Translations under genes and position numbers: made by a program
Source of the DNA: Polynucleobacter sp. JS-Mosq-20-D10
Lineage (GTDB): Bacteria; Pseudomonadota; Gammaproteobacteria; Burkholderiales; Burkholderiaceae
Assembly: GCF_018687755.1 (NCBI RefSeq)
Contig: NZ_CP061305.1
Span: 495,099 to 559,098 of the forward strand
Length of the DNA stretch: 64,000 nucleotides
Reading direction: 5' to 3'
Part shown: positions 53,453-61,252 of the stretch, in pieces
How positions within the stretch are numbered: the stretch's first letter is position 1
How the letters are laid out: each line of letters begins with the position of its first letter
The notes under the pieces: model-generated
Told to the model about the DNA's origin: nothing
Seen by the model: only the letters and a program-made list of their open reading frames with translations
Databases searched by the model: none

Positions 53453-53473
53453 GATGTCCAATAAATAGACATC
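53453..53473. promoter_or_regulatory. Inverted repeat upstream of the second frc-like gene, operator candidate
   Basis: GATGTC (53453-53458) and GACATC (53468-53473) form a perfect 6-bp dyad with a 9-bp spacer. A -10-like CATAAT is at 53485-53490. The site lies 74 bp before the CoA-transferase start, in the only space where a promoter for this second unit can be. It does not match the TTGAC-N4-GTCAA site before oxc. Confidence 0.35.
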
Positions 53474-53547
53474 CCGTATTGCACCATAATCCGGCGCTGG
53501 TAAAATTGCCCCAATTCAAAATTTTATCTTTATTTGGGACTTAAATC

Positions 53548-54795
53548 ATGGCAAAAGCATTAGAAGGGGTCAAGGTTCTTGACTTCACACACGTTCAATC
53601 TGGCCCTACTTGTACTCAGCTGCTCGCTTGGTTTGGTGCCGATGTAATCAAAGTAGAAAAATCTGGTGAGGGTGATGCTACTCGTGGCCAATTGCGCGAC
53701 ATCCCGGATGCGGATAGTTTGTATTTCACAATGTTGAACCATAACAAGCGCTCAATTACAGTGAATACTAAAACCCCAAAAGGTAAAGAAATTCTAGAGC
53801 GCCTGATTAAAGAGTGTGATGTTTTAGTTGAGAACTTTGCTCCTGGCGCATTAGATCGCATGGGTTTTTCTTGGGAGCGAATTCAGGAACTTAATCCAAT
53901 GATGATCATGGCCTCAGTAAAAGGTTTTGGTCCTGGCCCTTATCAGGACTGTAAAGTTTATGAGAACGTAGCACAGTGTGCTGGCGGCTCAGCATCGACC
54001 ACAGGTTTTGATGATGGTCCTCCGATGGTGACTGGCGCGCAGATTGGTGATAGCGGCACTGGATTACATTTAGCTTTGGGTATCGTTACAGCTCTATATC
54101 AGCGAACACACTCTGGCCGTGGTCAAAAAGTATTGGCAGCGATGCAAGATGCTGTATTGAATTTATGTCGTGTGAAGCTACGCGACCAACAGCGCTTGGA
54201 GCGTAACGGTTTGATGCAAGAGTACCCACAGTTTCCAAACGGAGAGTTTGGTGAATCCGTGCCCCGTGCTGGCAATGCTTCTGGTGGCGGTCAACCAGGC
54301 TGGATTGTGAAATGCAAAGGTTGGGAAACAGATCCAAACTCCTATATGTACGTAATCGTACAAGCCCCAGTTTGGGAGGCAGTCTGCAAAGTGATTGGTC
54401 GCGAAGATTGGATTACCGATGTGCGTTTTGCATCACCAATGGCTCGCTTGCCACATTTGATGGAAATTTTCGGTGAAATTGAAAAATGGACGATGACTAA
54501 GACCAAGTTTGAAGTCATGGATATTCTGAATAAATACGATATCCCTTGCGGCCCAATTTTGTCTATGAAAGAGATCGCAGAAGAGCCAGCATTGCGTGCA
54601 ACTGGAACTGTGGTTGAAGTAGATCATCCAATTCGTGGCAAGTACCTCACTGTAGGCAATCCAATCAAGATGTCTGACAGCCCAACTGATGTGACGCGTT
54701 CACCATTATTAGGTGAACATACTGATGAAATTCTGAGTGAACTGGGTTACTCAACCGATGAGTTGATCGCTCTACGCCACGATAAGGTGATTTAA
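53548..54795 (+). CDS. Second formyl-CoA transferase-like class III CoA-transferase
   Basis: A 415-residue close paralogue of the upstream Frc, with similarity along the full length. Q17, E139 and the catalytic D168 (QIGDSGTGLH) match Frc. The glycine loop, however, is GNASGGGQPGW, so the first glycine of the tetraglycine loop is serine, and LGDSNTGMH has become IGDSGTGLH. This loop closes over the formyl/oxalyl intermediate in Frc, so the acid substrate may differ (another short acid, or a kinetic variant). It forms a separate unit after a terminator and runs directly into the formyltransferase-like gene, one base after its stop. Confidence 0.88.
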   Translation: MAKALEGVKVLDFTHVQSGPTCTQLLAWFGADVIKVEKSGEGDATRGQLRDIPDADSLYFTMLNHNKRSITVNTKTPKGKEILERLIKECDVLVENFAPGALDRMGFSWERIQELNPMMIMASVKGFGPGPYQDCKVYENVAQCAGGSASTTGFDDGPPMVTGAQIGDSGTGLHLALGIVTALYQRTHSGRGQKVLAAMQDAVLNLCRVKLRDQQRLERNGLMQEYPQFPNGEFGESVPRAGNASGGGQPGWIVKCKGWETDPNSYMYVIVQAPVWEAVCKVIGREDWITDVRFASPMARLPHLMEIFGEIEKWTMTKTKFEVMDILNKYDIPCGPILSMKEIAEEPALRATGTVVEVDHPIRGKYLTVGNPIKMSDSPTDVTRSPLLGEHTDEILSELGYSTDELIALRHDKVI

Positions 54796-54796
54796 T

Positions 54797-55729
54797 ATGC
54801 GAGTTGCGCTGATTGGTAGTGCTGATTTTGGTAAGGCAGCCTTAGAGGCTTTTTTGGATCGTGGCGATGAAGTCGTTGCCGTCTTTTGTCCGCCTGATAA
54901 TCCAAAATCGACTAAGCCTGAAGTGCTGAAAGAGGCCGCAATTGCAAAGGGTTTAGCGCCTTTGCAATTTGCTTCTCTCAAAGGCCCGGAGGCAGCGCAA
55001 GCGATGATTGAAAGCAAGGCTGATATCTGCGTCATGGCTTATGTACTGCAGTTTGTTCCGCAAGAGCTTTGTAAGATACCAAAACACGGCACGATTCAAT
55101 ATCACCCATCACTACTGCCGAAATATCGCGGTCCTAGCGCCATTAACTGGGCGATTGCTTTGGGTGAAGATAAAACAGGTCTAACTATTTTCCGTCCATC
55201 TGATGGTTTGGACGAAGGCGAGGTGATCTTGCAAAAAGAGGTTGTGATTGGACCTAATGACACTTTAGGTAAGGTGTACTTTGATCATCTTTTCCCGGTT
55301 GGTATTAAAGCATTGCTTGAAGCTGCAGATCTAGTGGTTGCCAATCAGCATCAAGAAGTTGTTCAAGATGAATCTAAGGCAAATTATGAAGGTTGGTTTG
55401 GTGTTGATGCCGCTCAAATTCATTGGGCTACCCATATTAATCAGATCTACAACTTGATTCGCGCATCTAATCCGGCACCAGGTGCCTGGACTAAATTTGG
55501 TGAGCAAAAAGTGCAGATCTATGATTGCCATAAGCATGTAGTGGCTACCTTCGGTGCTGTTAAAGGTAAGCCTGGCGAAATCACCCAAATTACTTCGGAC
55601 GCATTCTTCGTAGCTTGTCATGGAGGGCAGATTGAGGTCCTCAAGGCAAAAGGCGCTGCAGGGAAAGTTACGGGCGCCCAATTGGCTAAAGAGTTGAACT
55701 TAGAGCTAGGTCAGTTCTTTACACTGTAA
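54797..55729 (+). CDS. Stand-alone formyltransferase/hydrolase resembling the N-terminal domain of 10-formyl-THF dehydrogenase
   Basis: A 310-residue formyltransferase-fold protein. The active-site loop HGTIQYHPSLLPKYRG, the SAINWAIALGE segment, SDGLDEGEVILQKE and NLIRASNPAPGAWTKFG match the hydrolase domain of 10-formyltetrahydrofolate dehydrogenase better than methionyl-tRNA formyltransferase. The catalytic histidine (H103) and aspartate (D139) are present, but the asparagine of Fmt and PurN (INxHxSLLP) is Gln. No aldehyde-dehydrogenase domain follows. Translationally it is coupled to the second CoA-transferase (TAATATG). It probably handles the formyl unit coming from oxalate, by formyl transfer to or from tetrahydrofolate or by release of formate; which one is not known. 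Confidence 0.85.
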   Translation: MRVALIGSADFGKAALEAFLDRGDEVVAVFCPPDNPKSTKPEVLKEAAIAKGLAPLQFASLKGPEAAQAMIESKADICVMAYVLQFVPQELCKIPKHGTIQYHPSLLPKYRGPSAINWAIALGEDKTGLTIFRPSDGLDEGEVILQKEVVIGPNDTLGKVYFDHLFPVGIKALLEAADLVVANQHQEVVQDESKANYEGWFGVDAAQIHWATHINQIYNLIRASNPAPGAWTKFGEQKVQIYDCHKHVVATFGAVKGKPGEITQITSDAFFVACHGGQIEVLKAKGAAGKVTGAQLAKELNLELGQFFTL

Positions 55730-56089
55730 TTTTCTTGCCATTCACCAAATCAATGGAATCCCAGCCCTATAAGGAATGAAGATTTGGCGATTATTAGCTG
55801 TGAGTAGGAAAGCAGAAAAACCTCTCACTTATCGCATCCTCTAATGTCTGCTTGACCATTCTGATCTTCAGGGTGTTTAAAGATTAAAAATAAATAAAGT
55901 ACTTTAGTGGGCCGATACTTTAGGTAAGGTTCATCACCTTACCACTTGAACTTTTAGCTCTCTGTCCTAATTACCGCATAAGATCATTTTTATTGGATAT
56001 GTTGGTTAACGCACTGTTTTTTCTGGGCGATTCTTTAGAGTGATCGGTGGATTCACTTATCTACTGTAAACACTAAGGAGTCGGTTTGA
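55730..56089. other. Gene-free stretch with one hairpin
   Basis: I find no convincing gene in these 360 bp. The only clear structure is GGTAAGGT (55923-55930), TCATC, ACCTTACC (55936-55943), a perfect 8-bp hairpin 194 bp after the formyltransferase-like gene, without a T tract. It could be a weak terminator or an operator for the next gene. The last 40 bp contain the AAGGAG site of the PPOX-fold gene. Confidence 0.6.
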
Positions 56090-56578
56090 ATGGACAAGAT
56101 CAAAGAAAATAATTTATATGATGTGGTTAAGGATTTTGATGACGCTATGTTAGTCACACATAGCGCTCGCGGAATTCATGCAAGGCCCATGGCAATAGCG
56201 CGACTTGATGAAAGTATGATGGCTTACCTCTTAACTGATATGAACTCTATTAAGGTTGAAGAGATTCGCGCCAACCCAAATGCTTTGCTCACCTTTCAAA
56301 GTGCTAGAAAATTTGCCACGGTGAGTGGTGAATTAACCATAGATGGTGATCGCACCTTAATTGAGACGCTGTGGAAAGAAATCTGGAAGGTATGGTTTCC
56401 AATTGGAAAATCTGACCCAAACATTGCATTGCTGAAATTTACTCCAAGCGAAGGGGAGTTTTGGAACAACGCAGGAATGCAGGGGTTTAAATACGTTTAT
56501 GCCGCTGCCAAGGCTTATGTATCTGGGGAGAGGCCAAAAACAGATGCTGAGCAGCATTCCAAAGTGAATATAACCTAA
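56090..56578 (+). CDS. Pyridoxamine 5'-phosphate oxidase-fold protein (general stress protein type)
   Basis: A 162-residue split-barrel flavin-binding-type protein of the Pyridox_ox_2 (general stress protein 26) group. DAMLVTHSARGIHARPMAIA, YLLTDMNSIKVEEIRANPNA and the C-terminal LLKFTPSEGEFWNN are characteristic. Such proteins bind FMN/FAD or F420 and are linked to stress, but the reaction is generally unknown. An AAGGAG site ten bases before the ATG supports this start. It stands alone between a 360-bp gap and a sparse region with a decayed panC end. Confidence 0.83.
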   Translation: MDKIKENNLYDVVKDFDDAMLVTHSARGIHARPMAIARLDESMMAYLLTDMNSIKVEEIRANPNALLTFQSARKFATVSGELTIDGDRTLIETLWKEIWKVWFPIGKSDPNIALLKFTPSEGEFWNNAGMQGFKYVYAAAKAYVSGERPKTDAEQHSKVNIT

Positions 56579-56608
56579 GGGGACCTTGGGCCGACGCTAA
56601 CCCAGTGA

Positions 56609-56664
56609 TTAAATCTTCTGGCTATCAATCAAGCGTGTTTTGCTCAGCTTGGAGTTAGCCAGGT
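56609..56664 (-). pseudogene. Remnant of a panC 3' end
   Basis: The minus strand encodes LANSKLSKTRLIDSQKI and a stop, which aligns with the last residues of the intact PanC downstream (LTAAKLGKTRLIDNLEI, ending at 57392). Differences in the shared KTRLID segment are synonymous (CGC TTG against CGT CTG), so this is an old, once-coding copy and not a recent duplication. No PanC sequence is recognisable upstream of it. It is about 18 codons long. Confidence 0.7.
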
Positions 56665-56733
56665 TTTCTCTTTATAGATTGATTGCGATCGAATAATTAC
56701 ATCCTACCTTAGTACTCTAATGCGCCATTTCTA

Positions 56734-56749
56734 TGTTCGATAACGAACA
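56734..56749. promoter_or_regulatory. 16-bp perfect dyad in an AT-rich region, operator candidate
   Basis: TGTTCG-ATAA-CGAACA is a perfect inverted repeat. It is followed by about 70 bp of very AT-rich DNA (56750-56820), which includes the palindrome TTATTATTAATAATAA. The dyad lies 120 bp before the winged-helix gene and could be its autoregulatory site. Confidence 0.4.
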
Positions 56750-56869
56750 AAAGTAACTACTATTTATGATATAAATATTATTATTAATAATAAAAATTTT
56801 ACTTTTTAAATATAAAAGTTATTCTCGATTCTTCTAGGTGAATACCCCTTAGGGGAATACGATTCGAGT

Positions 56870-57211
56870 ATGTCCAAACCCTGTTTTAAGTACCTGCATT
56901 TCTCCGACTCCATTAGGAGAATAAATAAGCGTTATAAGTTAACTGAATATAAGCGGGTCATAGTCTTGGAGGCTGTTCTTACTGCCTATATGGAAGGTGT
57001 GACCCTCTCAGTCTTGGATCTCATACTGATGAAGGAAATCGCCTCCCAAGCAACCCTGCATTCAATCGCAAAGCTATTAATTGACTCAAAACTGATTAAG
57101 ACTGATATATGTAAGGAAGATGCACGGCGCAAATACGTGTCACCAACTAAGTTGGGGATCTCTTGGCTCAATGAATGCTCAGAAGCGCTGACTTCAGCCC
57201 ATAAAAAATGA
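56870..57211 (+). CDS. Small MarR-like winged-helix protein, hypothetical
   Basis: A 113-residue basic protein of unknown function. Residues about 55-100 read like a MarR-type wing region: SQATLHSIAKLLIDSKLIKT and then CKEDARRKYVSPTKLGISWL, with the DAR-R-x-V-x-x-T-x-x-G pattern of that family's wing. The N-terminal half is short for a full MarR dimerisation domain. No strong Shine-Dalgarno precedes the ATG. Upstream DNA is markedly AT-rich and includes CCCC-TTA-GGGG flanked by direct GAATAC repeats (56840-56860). It is isolated between the panC remnant and panC, so it may have arrived by transfer. Confidence 0.6.
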   Translation: MSKPCFKYLHFSDSIRRINKRYKLTEYKRVIVLEAVLTAYMEGVTLSVLDLILMKEIASQATLHSIAKLLIDSKLIKTDICKEDARRKYVSPTKLGISWLNECSEALTSAHKK

Positions 57212-57391
57212 TTTTTTTATATAGAGCATGGATCTTATTGGGACTGCTATCGATATCCGCATTAGCCCTTGCCCAGTGAACAAGTCCTTATCATTGATAA
57301 GAGTGCATTATCAGTTGAGAGGGTAAGAAGTTAGGCTTATTCTTGCTGACTGAGATGTTCTTAACAACATCTGAAAATTGAAATTTGTAAA
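57212..57391. other. Intergenic stretch with two inverted repeats
   Basis: No gene is seen. CTTATC-ATT-GATAAG (57287-57301) and GATGTT-N6-AACATC (57354-57371) are perfect inverted repeats. The second follows the panC stop by 20 bp in the panC direction and could be a terminator stem, although no T tract follows. Confidence 0.5.
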
Positions 57392-58243
57392 TTAAATTTC
57401 TAAATTATCAATCAGACGTGTTTTGCCCAGCTTGGCGGCCGTCAGAATGACTAATGGTTCGCCAGCCTGTAGTCTGTCATTTGAGGAAGGTGCTAAATCG
57501 CTTTGTTGGCGTATGGCGATGTAGTCTGGATTCCAACCACGACCAGCTAATTGCGTAGCTGCGGCTTTTTCAATTTCCGACAATACATCGATGTTACGGA
57601 CATTTAATTGCAATACTTGCTCCCGTACCTCCTTCAAGACTTTTTGAAGTTCAGGCGCCTCTAGACGCTCTTCAACGGAGAGATAGCAATTACGAGAGGA
57701 GAGGGCAAGACCATCTTCAGCGCGAATCGTTTCCCCTGGGATGATATCAACTGGGAGGGCAAACTGTTTTGCCATCTGGCGAATAATCATCAGTTGCTGG
57801 TAATCTTTTTTGCCGAAGACTGCTACTTTGGGTTGTACGCAGGACAGCAGCTTGAGTACAACAGTGCAAACACCTTTAAAGAAGCCGGGGCGGAATTCGC
57901 CCTCAAGGATGTCACCTAGTTGCTGTGGTGGGTCGACTCGGTACTCTTGGGGCTGTGGATACAAGTCGCGCTCGGTTGGTGCAAACAAAATGTACACGCC
58001 TTCTTTTTCGAGCTTATCGATATCCGCCTGCATGGTACGCGGGTAGCTATCAAAATCTTCGTTTGGTCCAAATTGTAGGCGGTTAACAAAGATGCTCGCG
58101 ACGACCGGATCACCATGTTGCCTAGCAAGACGCATCAGTGATAAATGACCTTCATGGAGATTGCCCATAGTTGGCACAAAGGAGGCGCGATTTTGTCCGC
58201 GCAAGTGGTCGCGCAACTCTTGTATATCGCTAATAATTTTCAT
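57392..58243 (-). CDS. panC: Pantothenate synthetase
   Basis: A 283-residue ligase joining pantoate and beta-alanine with ATP. FVPTMGNLHEGHLSLMRLAR holds the HIGH-like motif, VFGKKDYQQLMIIRQM the KMSKS-like region, and TIRAEDGLALSSRNCYLS is diagnostic. Length equals that of E. coli PanC (283). It overlaps the scpA stop by four bases (ATGA), so the two are coupled. A decayed second 3' end of panC lies about 0.8 kb further along (56609). Confidence 0.96.
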   Translation of the reverse strand: MKIISDIQELRDHLRGQNRASFVPTMGNLHEGHLSLMRLARQHGDPVVASIFVNRLQFGPNEDFDSYPRTMQADIDKLEKEGVYILFAPTERDLYPQPQEYRVDPPQQLGDILEGEFRPGFFKGVCTVVLKLLSCVQPKVAVFGKKDYQQLMIIRQMAKQFALPVDIIPGETIRAEDGLALSSRNCYLSVEERLEAPELQKVLKEVREQVLQLNVRNIDVLSEIEKAAATQLAGRGWNPDYIAIRQQSDLAPSSNDRLQAGEPLVILTAAKLGKTRLIDNLEI

Positions 58244-59121
58244 GCAACAGGGGTATAGGCAAGGCGAACGTAGATTGGAGCGTATGGCTCTGCTTGAGTA
58301 ATTTCAACTAAAGCCTCACGTGAGAGCTCTAGCATTGCAATGAAGTTCACGATGACTATCGGAATACCTTTGCCGGATTTGATGGCCTCTTCAAATAACT
58401 CACCAAACTCGACAAAGCGTGTGTTTTGTAGGCGACGCAAGATGCGTGTCATGAAATCGCGAACAGATAATTCCTCACGGGTAATCGTATGGTGTTGGTT
58501 CAGTTTTGCACGGTGCAGCACATCACGCCAAGCCATTTGCAGATCATCTTGATTGACCTCAGGCCAAGTCACTGCAACGGTGGTATCAACATAACCATGA
58601 GCTATTTGGAAATCACGCCCATGTTGCGGAATTTGGTCAAGCTCTTGTGCAGCCAACTTCATGCGCTCGTACTCTAAGAGGCGGCGAACCAGTTCTGCAC
58701 GTGGATCTTCAACATCTTCATCGCTATCAGCCTTCTTCATTGGCAACAGCATGCGAGATTTAATCTCAATCAACATGGCCGCCATTAAAAGATACTCGGC
58801 GGCAAGCTCTAAGTTGTGATGGCGGATTTGATCGATGTAACTTAGATACTGCTGAGTCACCTGTGCCATTGGAATATCAAGTACATTGAAATTCTGTTTA
58901 CGAATCAGGTAAAGCAAAAGATCAAGCGGACCTTCAAATGCCTCTAGAAAAACTTCTAGAGCATCAGGCGGAATATAGAGATCTGTGGGAAGCTTAAATA
59001 GCGGCTCACCATATAGTTTGGCGAATGCCGATGACATCCCATCAGTAACCGATGGCGTGCTGTCAAGCAACTCTGTTTGAACGCTTGGCTCAGATCCCAA
59101 GGTATTGCCTGAGTTAGTCAT
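58240..59121 (-). CDS. scpA: Segregation and condensation protein A (ScpA)
   Basis: A 293-residue kleisin that links SMC heads. The core ALEVFLEAFEGPLDLLLYLI and the helix YLLMAAMLIEIKSRMLLP are the ScpA hallmarks. A longer, variable N-terminal tail of about 50 residues precedes the core, as often in Burkholderiales. No scpB follows; panC is next with a 4-bp overlap. Its start overlaps the end of the small upstream gene by eight bases. Confidence 0.93.
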   Translation of the reverse strand: MTNSGNTLGSEPSVQTELLDSTPSVTDGMSSAFAKLYGEPLFKLPTDLYIPPDALEVFLEAFEGPLDLLLYLIRKQNFNVLDIPMAQVTQQYLSYIDQIRHHNLELAAEYLLMAAMLIEIKSRMLLPMKKADSDEDVEDPRAELVRRLLEYERMKLAAQELDQIPQHGRDFQIAHGYVDTTVAVTWPEVNQDDLQMAWRDVLHRAKLNQHHTITREELSVRDFMTRILRRLQNTRFVEFGELFEEAIKSGKGIPIVIVNFIAMLELSREALVEITQAEPYAPIYVRLAYTPVA

Positions 59122-59302
59122 TCGAATACACGTAAGCGCGTTGTTTTAATTTAGCTGCCTTTGCGCGATGTTGATCTTCGGTAGTCAAGGGCTCTCTATC
59201 CCAGAGGAGTGCACGACCAGCTTGCTGACCTGCTTCGAGATCTGGTTTCTCGGATTTGAGCTCATTTAAGAACTGGGTGAATTCGGATGTATACCTAGCC
59301 AT
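59114..59302 (-). CDS. DUF3460-type small protein
   Basis: A 62-residue protein (MARYTSEFTQFLNELKSEKP, and near the middle RALLWDREPLTTEDQHRA) of the DUF3460 type known from Burkholderiales, where it commonly precedes scpA and panC. The function is unknown. I choose the second of two adjacent ATGs (59302), because an AGGA site lies six bases before it; a longer frame from 59332 is less likely. It overlaps scpA by eight bases. Confidence 0.8.
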   Translation of the reverse strand: MARYTSEFTQFLNELKSEKPDLEAGQQAGRALLWDREPLTTEDQHRAKAAKLKQRAYVYSND

Positions 59303-59453
59303 CATATTTCCTAAAATTCTTATTAAATTCAATAACTTACAAAAAATTACTGCGAAGCAATGTATTGCCTAGGCCATCATTATTAACGATTTTTCCTACA
59401 AACCCGCCGACTTTTTGGCTAATTCCTAGAAATTTGCTCTTTTGACCCTATTT

Positions 59454-61124
59454 TTAGAGATTTGCAGCCAATAAAGCCTCGATTTGAGGCGCTTCAACAC
59501 GCGTCATGAGATGTTTATAGGGTTTGATCAGATTTTGGCTGGAGAGCGGTGTTTTAACGTCATTCCAAGACATAGCTGGCACAGAGAGGAAGTCCTCAAC
59601 CCCAGCCGTGACTTGTGGCAGTACTGGCTTTAGATAAAGACTCAATAAACGGAATGCCTCTAAGGTGACGCTGCAGACTCGTTGTAAGTCAGACTCGCGC
59701 TGAGGATCTTTGGCGATTTCCCAAGGTTTATTTTCATCCACAAAAGCATTAACCTTGTCGGCCAATTCCATGATGGTCCGCAATGCCTTGGCATATTCAC
59801 GAGCTTCATACAGGTCAGCAATTTTTTCACCAGCAGATGCAAGGTCAGTCAGCAGTGGATTAGTCATCGCTGCATCAGAAACCACTCCACCAAAACGCTT
59901 AACCAAGAAACCGGCACTACGACTCGCAATGTTGATGTACTTACCCAAAAGATCGCTGTTTACTCGAGCAACAAAGTCTTGGAGATTCAAATCTAAATCT
60001 TCCATACTGTCATTGAGTTTAGTTGCAAAGTAATAACGGAACCACTCTGGATTAAAGCCGGACTCAATCACGCTATGTGCGGAAATTAAAGTGCCACGTG
60101 ATTTACTCATCTTCTCACCATCGACCGTGAGGAAGCCATGAGCAAACACATTGGTTGGCGTGCGGTAACCTGCAAAGTGCAGAGTTGCTGGCCAAAAGAG
60201 TGTGTGGAAATACAGAATATCTTTACCGATGAAATGGTACTGCTCTGTAGTCGTATCGGGCCTGACCCATTCCTCAAAGTTCATGCCTTTAGCTTGGCAG
60301 TAATTGAGGAAGCTCGCATAGTAGCCGATCGGAGCATCAAGCCAAACATAGAAATATTTGCCTGGTGCATCCGGAATTTCGAAGCCGAAGTAGGGCGCAT
60401 CACGGGAGATATCCCAGTCACCTAACTTACTGTCTCCAGGTTGTCCAACCCATTCCTTCATTTTGTTGCGAGCTTCAGGTTGCAGTGGGGTTCTTACCTG
60501 AGTCCAGTCACGTAAGAAGGTTTCGCAGCGGGGATCGGATAACTTAAAGAAATAATGATCGGAAACTTTTTTAATGGGTGTTGCACCGCTCACTACTGAG
60601 AACGGGTTTTTCAAATCGGTTGGGGAATAGGTTGCCCCACACTTTTCGCAAGAGTCACCGTACTGATCTTTGGCGCCACACTTAGGGCACTCGCCTTTGA
60701 TAAAGCGATCTGGCAAGAACATTTCTTTAACGGGATCGTATGCTTGTTCAATGGAGCGCATTTCAATTAAGCCGGCATCACGTAATTTGAGGTAGATGCT
60801 GTGAGACAGCTTTTCATTCTCAGGGCTATCAGTGGTGTAATAGTTATCAAACGAGATTAAGAAATCATCAAAGTCGCGCTTGTGCTCTTTCCAAACATTC
60901 GCGATGAGTTCTTTAGGAGTGAGCCCCTCTTTTTCGGCACGCAACATAATCGGAGTGCCGTGGGTATCATCAGCGCCAACATAGTGCACTTCGTGACCAC
61001 GCATCCTCTGAAAGCGAACCCAAATATCTGTCTGGACATACTCCACTAAATGCCCAATATGAATCTGGCCATTGGCATAAGGTAAGGCGGAGGTAACTAG
61101 CAGACGACGTTTGGGGCTACTCAT
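59454..61124 (-). CDS. metG: Methionyl-tRNA synthetase without C-terminal tRNA-binding domain
   Basis: A class I synthetase of 556 aa. The HIGH motif is in YANGQIHIGHLVEYVQTD, zinc is bound by CPKCG and CEKCG, and GEKMSKSRGT is the KMSKS loop. The anticodon-binding helical domain is complete to the end (YLKPVLPQVTAGVEDFL). The protein then stops, so the EMAPII-like C-terminal dimerisation/tRNA-binding domain of E. coli MetG (677 aa) is absent; the next 120 bp do not encode one. It is convergent with nothing and divergent from fdhD, with about 130 bp between starts. Confidence 0.95.
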   Translation of the reverse strand: MSSPKRRLLVTSALPYANGQIHIGHLVEYVQTDIWVRFQRMRGHEVHYVGADDTHGTPIMLRAEKEGLTPKELIANVWKEHKRDFDDFLISFDNYYTTDSPENEKLSHSIYLKLRDAGLIEMRSIEQAYDPVKEMFLPDRFIKGECPKCGAKDQYGDSCEKCGATYSPTDLKNPFSVVSGATPIKKVSDHYFFKLSDPRCETFLRDWTQVRTPLQPEARNKMKEWVGQPGDSKLGDWDISRDAPYFGFEIPDAPGKYFYVWLDAPIGYYASFLNYCQAKGMNFEEWVRPDTTTEQYHFIGKDILYFHTLFWPATLHFAGYRTPTNVFAHGFLTVDGEKMSKSRGTLISAHSVIESGFNPEWFRYYFATKLNDSMEDLDLNLQDFVARVNSDLLGKYINIASRSAGFLVKRFGGVVSDAAMTNPLLTDLASAGEKIADLYEAREYAKALRTIMELADKVNAFVDENKPWEIAKDPQRESDLQRVCSVTLEAFRLLSLYLKPVLPQVTAGVEDFLSVPAMSWNDVKTPLSSQNLIKPYKHLMTRVEAPQIEALLAANL

Positions 61125-61252
61125 GCGGACTTAAATATAAAAGTTTCAACAAATGGGAATACAAGATTATGGGGCTTGGAGCCCCGCTTAAGCACCAATT
61201 TTAGTCTGCGGTTAAAGTTAACACCGATTTGAACCTATTAAAGAGGCGTTTT

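Noticed and set aside
55850..55866. TTGACC half-site in the gap after the formyltransferase-like gene
   Set aside because: It lacks the second GTCAA half at the right distance, so it is not counted as another Crp/Fnr-type site.
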